Assembly: GCA_045577735.1 (NCBI GenBank)
Contig: JAZNIY010000028.1
Location: forward strand, 1-56,704
Direction of reading: 5' to 3'
DNA length: 56,704 nt
DNA from: Stercoripulliclostridium_A sp045577735
Lineage (GTDB): Bacteria > Bacillota > Clostridia > Christensenellales > DTU072
Positions 1-7,470 of this stretch are shown here, piece after piece; within the stretch, counting starts at the first letter, position 1, and every line of letters begins with the position of its first letter. The notes beneath the pieces are model-generated. The model did no database searches. It saw nothing but the letters and a program-made list of their open reading frames with translations, and was not told the DNA's origin. Made by a program: the position numbers and the translations under genes.

Positions 1-45
1 CCTTAAAGTCTCACTTTTTATCGTAAATCTTCTCAAAAGTATATT

Positions 46-741
46 TTAGGCAATTTCAATTTGCCAAAAAATTCTTTTACACTTGATATACGGCTCTCCC
101 ATCTCGGCCTCGTAATCACAGCCGTCAATCCAACCTGCAAATCCGCCTAATACCGTGAATGAAAAACCTTCGTCCGTTTTCTTGATTTCCGACTCTAATA
201 TCTGACCTACTTTTTCTTTGAAATCAGCCTCGACAACTCCGTCAAAGGTTACGGTAATGTAGCAATCCCACGTTGTATCAAAGCGTATTACAATACTGCC
301 GTCCTTTTCCTCATACTCACGTATGAGGGAATCGTGAAATCCAAATGAAACATCTTCGAGAGCAGCGATATCTTTCTCATCTTTTATCTCAAAGAGATCA
401 GGCACACATATATCCTTGCAATACTCTTTGAATAAAGGGAAATCCTCTATATTCGCACCTTTCTTTGACCGAAGTGCCTTGAAAAGAACTTTATCGTTGA
501 TTACCCAATCATATCCGGCAAACTCTCCACCGCTTGTGTCAAAATCATTTTCAAGCACAAATACAATTCTGTGAATTCCACTAAAACCAGAATTCCACAT
601 TTCAATCTTTTTGATTTTTTCAAATGTTTCATCAAAGACAATCGCCTCTGATTTCCAACCTGCATATTTCAAAGCAAATATCGGTGACACATAGGTCGAA
701 CCGTCTTTGTTTTTTATAATTCCATAAGTCAATTTGGGCAA
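46..741 (-). CDS. Hypothetical protein, 231 aa
   Basis: I do not recognise this family. The protein is acidic and soluble, with no signal peptide or membrane segment. The second half has a beta-rich stretch around residues 130-175 (FHDSLIREYEEKDGSIVIRF) of the kind seen in small DUF and immunity-like proteins, where a His-Asp pair opens alternating strands. The start at 741 has the ribosome site AAAGGAG directly upstream, which itself follows an ATATCGA heptamer (about 750-757) related to the array at 1188-1411. It is followed by no clear terminator inside the window. Function unknown. Confidence 0.7.
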   Translation of the reverse strand: MPKLTYGIIKNKDGSTYVSPIFALKYAGWKSEAIVFDETFEKIKKIEMWNSGFSGIHRIVFVLENDFDTSGGEFAGYDWVINDKVLFKALRSKKGANIEDFPLFKEYCKDICVPDLFEIKDEKDIAALEDVSFGFHDSLIREYEEKDGSIVIRFDTTWDCYITVTFDGVVEADFKEKVGQILESEIKKTDEGFSFTVLGGFAGWIDGCDYEAEMGEPYIKCKRIFWQIEIA

Positions 742-780
742 TCTCCTTTCGATATGTTATACCAAACAGATATAAATTGA

Positions 781-803
781 AGTTTTGAGTTTCGCTCAAA
801 ACT
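781..803. repeat. Perfect 9-bp hairpin between two genes
   Basis: AGTTTTGAG, five-base loop TTTCG, CTCAAAACT. It sits just past the stop of the four-helix-bundle gene. There is no T-run on the minus strand, so it is not a convincing intrinsic terminator. Together with the ATATCGA heptamer near 750 it resembles a single outlying unit of the hairpin array on the other side of that gene. Confidence 0.6.
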
Positions 804-814
804 CACATTTGTCC

Positions 815-1165
815 TCAATTGTTCTCCTTTGCGGTGGTGATGGAGGCGATGAGTCTGCGCCTAATTGAACCGCATCTGTTTCTTAAATCCTTATACATAG
901 GTTCGGTCATTTTACCTTTTCTGAATATAAGTTCAAGCCAATACTCTGTTTCCGAGCACTCTTTCAAAGAGATTTCAAGCTTGTTTATGAAATCCGCTTT
1001 GCTTTGTGCGTATTTTGCTTCGTGAATATTGGCTCCGATTGACGATGAAGAACGGACAATCTGATTCACATAAACGGAGCAACCTTTTATTTCATCACAG
1101 AGGTCGGATATTTGAATTGCAAATTCAATTGCATCTTCACGGAGTTGATTTTTGTTATCGGTCAT
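815..1165 (-). CDS. Four helix bundle protein (S23/IVS-type, Avd-like)
   Basis: The 116-residue protein matches the four-helix-bundle family once called S23 ribosomal protein: the helix-2 region VNQIVRSSSSIGANIHEA (about residues 33-50) and the helix-3 region KLEISLKECSETEYWL are the family's signature stretches. Members are found inside 23S rRNA intervening sequences, as Avd in diversity-generating retroelements, and as free genes; they are basic nucleic-acid binding or scaffold proteins. This copy is not in rRNA. The start has a good ribosome site (AAAGGAG, 7-8 bases upstream). The 5' side is a hairpin array (1188-1411), so the array is probably transcribed as its leader. No reverse transcriptase or variable repeat was seen nearby. 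Its role is unknown. Confidence 0.85.
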   Translation of the reverse strand: MTDNKNQLREDAIEFAIQISDLCDEIKGCSVYVNQIVRSSSSIGANIHEAKYAQSKADFINKLEISLKECSETEYWLELIFRKGKMTEPMYKDLRNRCGSIRRRLIASITTAKENN

Positions 1166-1187
1166 TTTGTTTTACTCCTTTATTTTG

Positions 1188-1411
1188 TCGATATGTTCGC
1201 CGATGGCGAACTCGATATATTTCTCGTTACACTGGAAATTCGATATATGCTCATTTCATTCGCATTCGATATGGATATGTGCCACCTTCTTGCCCGCAGG
1301 GCATATCGAGTTGTGAAGCAATATATCGAGCCGCAGGCTATATCGAGTGACACGAAGTGGCACATATCGATGTTGAAACTATTGTTTGCAAAAACAAACA
1401 ATAGTTTCAAC
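1188..1411. repeat. Hairpin array with TCGATAT/ATATCGA spacers
   Basis: Eight copies of one heptamer lie in about 180 bases: TCGATAT at 1188, 1212, 1240 and 1266, and the reverse complement ATATCGA at 1303, 1323, 1340 and 1364. Between them are short hairpins with variable stems and 3-5 base loops, for example TCGCC-GA-TGGCGA, GCCC-GCA-GGGC, AGCC-GCA-GGCT and CAC-GAA-GTG. The first four heptamers face one way and the last four the other, so the array is itself a loose inverted repeat; 1274-1285 pairs perfectly with 1357-1368. The last unit is a 17-bp perfect stem (1372-1388 with 1395-1411) that overlaps the 3' end of the neighbouring methyltransferase gene. Confidence 0.85.
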
Positions 1412-2779
1412 GTGAGCCGTATTAGGAAACATGTCGAAGGGAGTGATTTCACTAGGCACAAAGGCTGTTAGGTTTGCAATGTCGCGCGACAAGGTTGCAG
1501 GATTGCAAGAAATATAGATTAAGTCAAAGTCAAGCACCTTTGAAAGTTCATTCAAAGTGTCGGCAACCTCTTTTGATATTCCCTTCCTGGGTGGATCGAG
1601 TATAATCTTTACCCTTTTGCCTTGTTCCACTAATTGGTTGAATTGATTGTTTTGGGATCCCGTGTTTGACTTTATACTACCCTTTACTAGTTCTTTAAGT
1701 TCAACACTAGCATCGCCACATATATTGGTTACTTTATCAAGTATGCCGTTTGCTTGATACAATTTATTAGCATCGGCCGTTGCCTCTTTAATAATTTCCA
1801 CGTTAAAAACACGTGCTCCACGTTTTGCCATAACAGCACCTAGTAATCCTACTCCGGCATAGGCATCTATGACAACGGTATTTTCGTTTGGGTCCACTTT
1901 ATCAATAACGTAATTGTATAGCTTTTCTCTAATTTCATCATTTACTTGGAAAAATGAAAATGGATTTACGCCAATTTTTATACCCATAATTTCTACCAAT
2001 TGTGGTGTGGGAGCAATGGGTATAAGGCTATTGCCCATAATTACGTTAGTATCACGCGTATTGGGGCTTAAGTAAAGTGCAACACCCGGGAATTCGCTTT
2101 CTAGGACACTTAAATACTTCTCTATTCCCTTTATGGAATTGCCGTTTATGACAAGAGTAACCACCATTTTACCACCCAAAAAGCGGGCGACAAGGTGTCT
2201 TAGCAATCCTTGTTTGCTTTCCTCGTCATATGCCGTCAACCCCTGTTCATTTGCAAAATCCAGCGTTATTCGTATGAGTTTTTCCAGCCACTCACCATGC
2301 AAAAAGCATTTGGTGGAAGAAACGATTTTGTGTGTGCCCGTGCCATAAAAACCCACTGCTACCTTACCATTAACCATACCAAATGGTAATTGTGCTTTAT
2401 TGCGATATGCGTATTGGTTAGAGGGTACAACGTCGTTAATCCCCCCTTCATACCCAGCATTTTTACGCAATATGGTTTGCACGTTTTTCTTTTTGTATTC
2501 CAACTGCTTTTGGTAGTCAAGGTGCATTAACGTGCAACCACCACATCTTCCAAAACGATTACAAGGAGTCTTAATTCTATAGGGGGATGCTGTAACAATA
2601 TCCTTTAGCGTTGCATAACCAACGTTTTTACCCTTTTTAAGGTGTGTAATCTTCGCCTTTATCACTTCGCCGGGCAATGCATAGGGAACGAAGAAGGTAT
2701 AGCCTTCATATTTAGCTATACCCTCTCCATCCATTCCTAGATCAATAACGTTTAGTTCTATCGTTTGATTAGGTTGCAT
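1379..2779 (-). CDS. rlmD: 23S rRNA (uracil-C5)-methyltransferase, RlmD/TrmA family
   Basis: This 466-residue SAM-dependent enzyme makes 5-methyluridine in 23S rRNA. Residues 1-60 form a TRAM domain. A [4Fe-4S] site is formed by C73, C79, C82 (pattern CxxxxxCGGC) and C158. The Rossmann methyltransferase half holds DAYAGVGLLG, the DPPRKG motif and the catalytic C425 in YISCNP. Length and order are normal for RumA/RlmD; in Gram-positives one enzyme (RlmCD) can modify both U747 and U1939, so the exact site is not settled. The stop codon lies inside a 17-bp fold-back hairpin that ends the upstream repeat array of the next gene, so the last codons are part of a repeat structure. Confidence 0.9.
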   Translation of the reverse strand: MQPNQTIELNVIDLGMDGEGIAKYEGYTFFVPYALPGEVIKAKITHLKKGKNVGYATLKDIVTASPYRIKTPCNRFGRCGGCTLMHLDYQKQLEYKKKNVQTILRKNAGYEGGINDVVPSNQYAYRNKAQLPFGMVNGKVAVGFYGTGTHKIVSSTKCFLHGEWLEKLIRITLDFANEQGLTAYDEESKQGLLRHLVARFLGGKMVVTLVINGNSIKGIEKYLSVLESEFPGVALYLSPNTRDTNVIMGNSLIPIAPTPQLVEIMGIKIGVNPFSFFQVNDEIREKLYNYVIDKVDPNENTVVIDAYAGVGLLGAVMAKRGARVFNVEIIKEATADANKLYQANGILDKVTNICGDASVELKELVKGSIKSNTGSQNNQFNQLVEQGKRVKIILDPPRKGISKEVADTLNELSKVLDFDLIYISCNPATLSRDIANLTAFVPSEITPFDMFPNTAHVETIVCFCKQ

Positions 2780-2801
2780 ATTTTCTACTACCTTATTAAA
2801 T

Positions 2802-5453
2802 TTAATCTTTCAAGAAGTTAACTAGATAGATACCACTATTACCAATTTGGTACTTTGGAACGTACCTGAGTCCAGCAAGTCCCGCTGAGAAGTCCAATGC
2901 ATCGGCGCTCACTCCTTCAAGGATTACTTCAACAGTGTAGAAAGTATCATTTTCGTTTTGGAGTGCCTTTAAATAGGTAATAACGTGTTCTAATTCTACT
3001 TGTGAAGTAATAACCAAATCTCTTGTTCCATCATAAGTATTGTTCTTATGGTAGTTATAATTTCCAGTAGAAACAGGTAGCTCTATGAAAGTGTCTTCAA
3101 CGTGAGAGGTAGCAATCTTATCGTCACTTACCATGAAGAATTGGTGATTTAATACTTCATAATGATCACCATCCGACTTAATAATGCTATCATCGTTGGT
3201 TACGTCAACGGTATACCAGATTTCGTCAACGTGAACTTTATTCCAAGCGTGGCCAACTTCCACGTAACGTCCCAAGTCACTATTCCAAGAAACGCTCTTG
3301 CCTGAAACACGAATTACCTCGATGCCTTCTATGCGACACATCAACATGAATGCCTTTGTTATTCCGTCACATACAGCTTTACCATCTTCAAATACACCCT
3401 CGAGGTTAAAGCCACGATAATGGCTAACATCACCGGCATCAACGCCCTCTGCCGTACTTAAAGTTAATAAAGCACTATCATAAGTCACGGTTAAAGCGAT
3501 GTAATCGTGTATTGCGGTAACCTTTTGGAACACGTTCATCTCGGGATTAATAATCCTAGTCAACGCTGTACGCGCCAAATTATAGCAGTTTTCTGCAGAA
3601 GTTCCACTCGTTCCAAAAATGGGTTTATATCCATGTTCAACGGCATATACCAACTGCTCGGAATTATATACTACGTATTCGGGCATACTATCAATTTCAA
3701 AATCGTGTGCTACACCAACGTTTTTAATATCAATTAAGCCCTTGCTTTGGGTTTGCAATTTGCCACCATCGGTATATCCACTCGCTAGAGCATTACCACC
3801 TTTCTTACTAAAGTCAAATGTGATTTCATTTTGAGAACTTCTTACTGAGTAAGTAAACGTGCTCTCCGTTTCGCTCTTCAAACCTAATTCTAGATTTACG
3901 TTCTTAAATAGACCACCTTCAGCAATCATTGCCTCTGCAAATCCATCTTCTGAACCATTGTACAAAGCATCGCTTATGGTCAACGTAAAGGGTTCTTCAT
4001 AAGTATAGAGCCAGCAGTATGAATAGAAAGCGCGTCCTTCTTCTCTCGTATCTATAAAAGTATCGGCGAGTATTCCGTTTGCCTCAACGTATTCACCATC
4101 AATTAAACCACCCACCTCTTCTTCAAGCATAAGGTGAACGTATATCTTTTGAGCATTAGTGAAATGAGCGTTACTTATTAAAGAAACGTCAGCGCCTTTG
4201 TCAAAGTAGATGCTTGCAGTTGCGCCACTAAAGGCGTTTGCCTCTATGGTATCGATACTAGAAGGAATAACGATAGCGTTTTTATTGCTGTTTGCAAATA
4301 CGTTTGCACCAATCGTCGTTACGTCGTATCCACTCCATTTTGTGGGAATATGAATTATGGCGCCTGCGCCGTCTTTAACACCTACGACTTTAACTTCGTT
4401 TGTGCCAACAATATGTTCATATTCCAATTGATCGTGACCTTCACTCCATTTTGCATAGAACGTAGTATTATTAGGATACGTGGCATTTTCAAAAGTGCCG
4501 TTTACACAAACAGGGGCACCTACGCATTCTCTATTATCATACCATCCGATGAAAGTATAACCTGCTCTTCTAGAGGGGGTATAAGTAATGGTTTCACCGT
4601 AATTATAGGTCTTTTCAACAAAAGTATCGTCATCGGAAACGTAGTTGCGATAGAATAGAATCGTTCTTTCCTCTCCAACCCACTTTGCGACTAACGTAAC
4701 GTCTCTTTCTACCTTGAATTGATACGTTGCCTCGCTAGAAAAAAGTTCATCCCCTTCAAACCAACCTATAAATTGGTAGTTATCATTCAATGTTGTTGCC
4801 GTTATCGTTATGGTTTCACGATAGATAGCATTAACCTTTCCACCACCAACAGTCCCGATTGCATCAACGGAGGAGCTAACTACAACGTCGTAGGTGGTTG
4901 CTTCCCATATTGCATAGAAAGTAGCATCATTACCATTATAGTTGATTATTTCGCCACTCTCATCTGTCATTTGCACACCACCATTAGGAGCCGTATACCA
5001 ACCTACGAAAACGTAACCGCCTCTAGTAGGTACGCCAAGTTCTTGAGCAACGTTCATACCCTTGGTGATGGTTACAACGTTTTCTAAAAGCTCGTCACCA
5101 CCATTAACTTCTAAAGTAATCTTAACAGCATTGGTACCCTTTTCAATCCATTTAGGATAAACACGTATATCGCTAGTAATCGTATGGGTGCTCAAATAAT
5201 TTTGATCAAATGGAATGGTACAAGCGCTATCAACGTACCAGCCAGCAAAATCATACCCCTCTTTCGTGGGATTTTTAGGCATAGTGATAACACCATCCAC
5301 TATGGGAGCGGGGTCCAAGCTTGTGCTAACAAAAATAACCTTGTACTCTTTTTTATCCTCGTCTGATGAACCACCAAACAACTCACAACCGGTAAGTAAA
5401 AAAACCAATAGTAAACATACTACCAATGCCGATAAAAACAATTTCTTTTTCAT
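2802..5453 (-). CDS. Surface lipoprotein: InlB B-repeats, BspA-type LRR, transglutaminase-like domain
   Basis: The 883-residue protein begins with a lipoprotein signal (KKK, hydrophobic core, LTGC with lipidated Cys near 23). Four Listeria-Bacteroides/InlB B-repeats follow, each marked by G-Y/x-F-x-GW-Y/F (GYDFAGWY, GYVFVGWY, NYQFIGWF, GYTFIGWY). A short leucine-rich BspA-like part (VTTIGANVFANSN, IPSSIDTIEANAF) lies near residues 365-405. The C-terminal region is transglutaminase-like, with a plausible Cys-His-Asp triad at about C693 (GKAVCDG), H734 (GHAWNKV) and D749. Such proteins are extracellular and anchored to the membrane; the substrate is unknown. The gene has its own promoter containing a 20-bp palindrome and sits alone between two operons. 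Confidence 0.85.
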   Translation of the reverse strand: MKKKLFLSALVVCLLLVFLLTGCELFGGSSDEDKKEYKVIFVSTSLDPAPIVDGVITMPKNPTKEGYDFAGWYVDSACTIPFDQNYLSTHTITSDIRVYPKWIEKGTNAVKITLEVNGGDELLENVVTITKGMNVAQELGVPTRGGYVFVGWYTAPNGGVQMTDESGEIINYNGNDATFYAIWEATTYDVVVSSSVDAIGTVGGGKVNAIYRETITITATTLNDNYQFIGWFEGDELFSSEATYQFKVERDVTLVAKWVGEERTILFYRNYVSDDDTFVEKTYNYGETITYTPSRRAGYTFIGWYDNRECVGAPVCVNGTFENATYPNNTTFYAKWSEGHDQLEYEHIVGTNEVKVVGVKDGAGAIIHIPTKWSGYDVTTIGANVFANSNKNAIVIPSSIDTIEANAFSGATASIYFDKGADVSLISNAHFTNAQKIYVHLMLEEEVGGLIDGEYVEANGILADTFIDTREEGRAFYSYCWLYTYEEPFTLTISDALYNGSEDGFAEAMIAEGGLFKNVNLELGLKSETESTFTYSVRSSQNEITFDFSKKGGNALASGYTDGGKLQTQSKGLIDIKNVGVAHDFEIDSMPEYVVYNSEQLVYAVEHGYKPIFGTSGTSAENCYNLARTALTRIINPEMNVFQKVTAIHDYIALTVTYDSALLTLSTAEGVDAGDVSHYRGFNLEGVFEDGKAVCDGITKAFMLMCRIEGIEVIRVSGKSVSWNSDLGRYVEVGHAWNKVHVDEIWYTVDVTNDDSIIKSDGDHYEVLNHQFFMVSDDKIATSHVEDTFIELPVSTGNYNYHKNNTYDGTRDLVITSQVELEHVITYLKALQNENDTFYTVEVILEGVSADALDFSAGLAGLRYVPKYQIGNSGIYLVNFLKD

Positions 5454-5482
5454 TTTTTATCTCCATATCTCCTAATGCTTCA

Positions 5483-5511
5483 ATTTTAGCATATATATGC
5501 TAAATCGTCAA
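5483..5511 (-). promoter_or_regulatory. Sigma-A promoter with palindromic spacer
   Basis: On the minus strand TTGACG and TAAAAT are 17 bases apart, about 30 bases before the lipoprotein start. The spacer holds a perfect 20-bp palindrome at 5485-5504 (TTTAGCATATATATGCTAAA), a position at which a bound repressor would block RNA polymerase. The operator role is inferred. Confidence 0.65.
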
Positions 5512-5527
5512 TACCGTATACAAATGA

Positions 5528-5554
5528 AAAAGTGCACTCTTTTGAGTGCACTTT
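5528..5554 (-). terminator. Intrinsic terminator of the ABC exporter operon
   Basis: A perfect 11-bp stem (AAAGTGCACTC, four-base loop, GAGTGCACTTT) is followed on the minus strand by TTTTTC. It stands 20 bases past the stop of the ABC gene. Confidence 0.85.
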
Positions 5555-5573
5555 GAATAATTAAATCATACTT

Positions 5574-7469
5574 TTAGGTTAGTTCAGTTAGACCATTGTA
5601 GAGTTGATAGTACTTACCTTTCTTTTCTATTAATTGCTCGTGATTGCCTCTTTCTATTATCTCCCCGTGTTCCATAACCATAATTGCATGGGAATTTCTA
5701 ACAGTCGATAATCTATGTGCTATGACAAATACCGTTCTTCCCTCCATCAACTTGTCCATGCCTTGCTCTATTAAAGCTTCCGTTCTAGTATCAATGGAGC
5801 TTGTTGCTTCGTCCAAAATTAGTACGGGTGGATCGGCAACGGCAGCACGAGCTATTGCAAGAAGCTGACGTTGACCTTGTGAAAGGTTGGATCCATCGGC
5901 GTTAATTATTGTATCGTATCCCTCGGGCATCAACATTATAAAACTGTGTGCATTTGCAAGTTTTGCAGCTTTTTCAACTTGTTCATCAGTTGCGTTTAGG
6001 TTACCATAACGTATGTTTTCGCGCACCGTTCCAGTAAACAAGTGAGTATCTTGTAGTACCATTGCAAGAGAACGACGGAGATCGTCTTTCTTAATCTTAT
6101 TGATGTTAATTCCATCGTATCTAATCTTACCATCGGGCACGTCATAGAAGCGATTAATTAGGTTCGTGATGGTTGTTTTACCAGCCCCCGTTGAACCTAC
6201 AAGCGCTATCTTTTGTCCGGGTTTAGCATACAAAGAAACGTTCTTAAGAACAGTTTTATTCTCCTCATAGCCAAAGGTTACGTTTTCAAACTCAACAGCA
6301 CCTTTCAGTTCTACGTAAGTTGTAGTACCGTCTGCTTTGTGGAAATGCTTCCAAGCCCATTTGCCCGTTCTTTCTTCACATTCGGTTATATTTCCATTTT
6401 CATCAACTTGAGCGTTTACCAAAGTAACGTACCCTTCGTCTACTTCGGGCGTTTCTTCCATTAGAGCAAAAATTCTTTCTGCACCAGCAAGTGCACTCAA
6501 TATGCCATTGAATTGTTGAGATATTTGCGTGAGGGGCATGCTAAATTGTCTAGAAAGGTTTAAGAATGGAATAAGAGTTGCAACACCATCCATTTTACCA
6601 TTTACAACTAAAATTGCTCCAACTATTGCAGTCACAACGTAATTGATATAGCTCAAATTACCCATTATGGGCATAAGAATATGAGCAAATGATTGTGCAC
6701 TGGTTGCCGTTTTGCACAATTCTTCGTTAAGTTCGTTAAAGCCCTCTTTTACCTTGTCTTCACGACAGAAAACTTGTACTACTTTTTGTCCACTTATATA
6801 TTCCTCAACGTATCCGTTAACGGTTGCAAGGGAAGATTGTTGTTTAATAAAATACTTAGAGCCCTTTCCTCCTACTATCGTAACTGAAATTAACATGAGT
6901 ATTAACATACCAATTACGAACAGCGTTAGTAACGGACTAAATATTAGCATTACCGTAAACGCACCTACTATAGTCAACGTGGAATTAATGATAGACGGAA
7001 TACCATTTGATATCATTTCACGAATGGCATCTACGTCGGTGGTATAGCGTGCCATGATCTCACCATTGGTGCGTGTGTCGAAGTATTTTATAGGCAACCT
7101 TTCCATTTTTTCAAACATCGCTTCACGGAACGCACGTAACGTACCCGTTTGAATGTTAAGAACAAGTCTACTGCTGGTTACGGCACATAAAATACCCACC
7201 AAGTAAACGGCTATCATAGCGCCCACTTGTGCACCAAGTTTTCCAAGCGTTTCGCTCATAGAGTCAACGGCTGGATTATAGTTTTCTACAACACTCAAAG
7301 CTCCTTGAATCATATAGGTACCACCTAGGTTTGCACCTACTGCACCTATTGTCGCAAACACTACTATTAATAATTGCCATTTATATTTTCCAACAAAAGA
7401 GAATAGCTTTTTGAAGGTCTTAATAGGATTTTTGGGCTTTTCTATTTTTTTCATTTGAGGTCTAGGCAT
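5574..7469 (-). CDS. ABC exporter half-transporter (permease plus ATPase), canonical site
   Basis: About 631 residues: a six-helix exporter membrane domain (from about residue 20 to 320), a family-typical insert of about 40 residues, then the ATPase domain with Walker A GSTGAGKTT, signature LSQGQRQ, Walker B VLILDEATSSID and the switch His (AHRLST). The catalytic Glu is present. I start at the ATG at 7469 because it has AAGGGGG upstream and lies one base past the previous stop; a longer frame to 7550 would overlap the neighbour. With the upstream gene it forms a heterodimeric exporter like BmrCD or TM287/288, expelling drugs or lipids across the cytoplasmic membrane. The substrate cannot be told. 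Confidence 0.9.
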   Translation of the reverse strand: MPRPQMKKIEKPKNPIKTFKKLFSFVGKYKWQLLIVVFATIGAVGANLGGTYMIQGALSVVENYNPAVDSMSETLGKLGAQVGAMIAVYLVGILCAVTSSRLVLNIQTGTLRAFREAMFEKMERLPIKYFDTRTNGEIMARYTTDVDAIREMISNGIPSIINSTLTIVGAFTVMLIFSPLLTLFVIGMLILMLISVTIVGGKGSKYFIKQQSSLATVNGYVEEYISGQKVVQVFCREDKVKEGFNELNEELCKTATSAQSFAHILMPIMGNLSYINYVVTAIVGAILVVNGKMDGVATLIPFLNLSRQFSMPLTQISQQFNGILSALAGAERIFALMEETPEVDEGYVTLVNAQVDENGNITECEERTGKWAWKHFHKADGTTTYVELKGAVEFENVTFGYEENKTVLKNVSLYAKPGQKIALVGSTGAGKTTITNLINRFYDVPDGKIRYDGININKIKKDDLRRSLAMVLQDTHLFTGTVRENIRYGNLNATDEQVEKAAKLANAHSFIMLMPEGYDTIINADGSNLSQGQRQLLAIARAAVADPPVLILDEATSSIDTRTEALIEQGMDKLMEGRTVFVIAHRLSTVRNSHAIMVMEHGEIIERGNHEQLIEKKGKYYQLYNGLTELT

Positions 7470-7470
7470 A

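Noticed and set aside
815..1165. Diversity-generating retroelement (Avd)
   Set aside because: No reverse transcriptase, template repeat or variable repeat was seen nearby, so only the Avd-like fold is kept.
1188..1370. CRISPR array
   Set aside because: The repeated unit is only seven bases, changes direction halfway, and the spacers are self-complementary hairpins; no cas genes.
1006..1471. Open frames on both strands through the hairpin array
   Set aside because: They translate the repeat heptamers and hairpins, have no ribosome sites and overlap each other; the array explains them.
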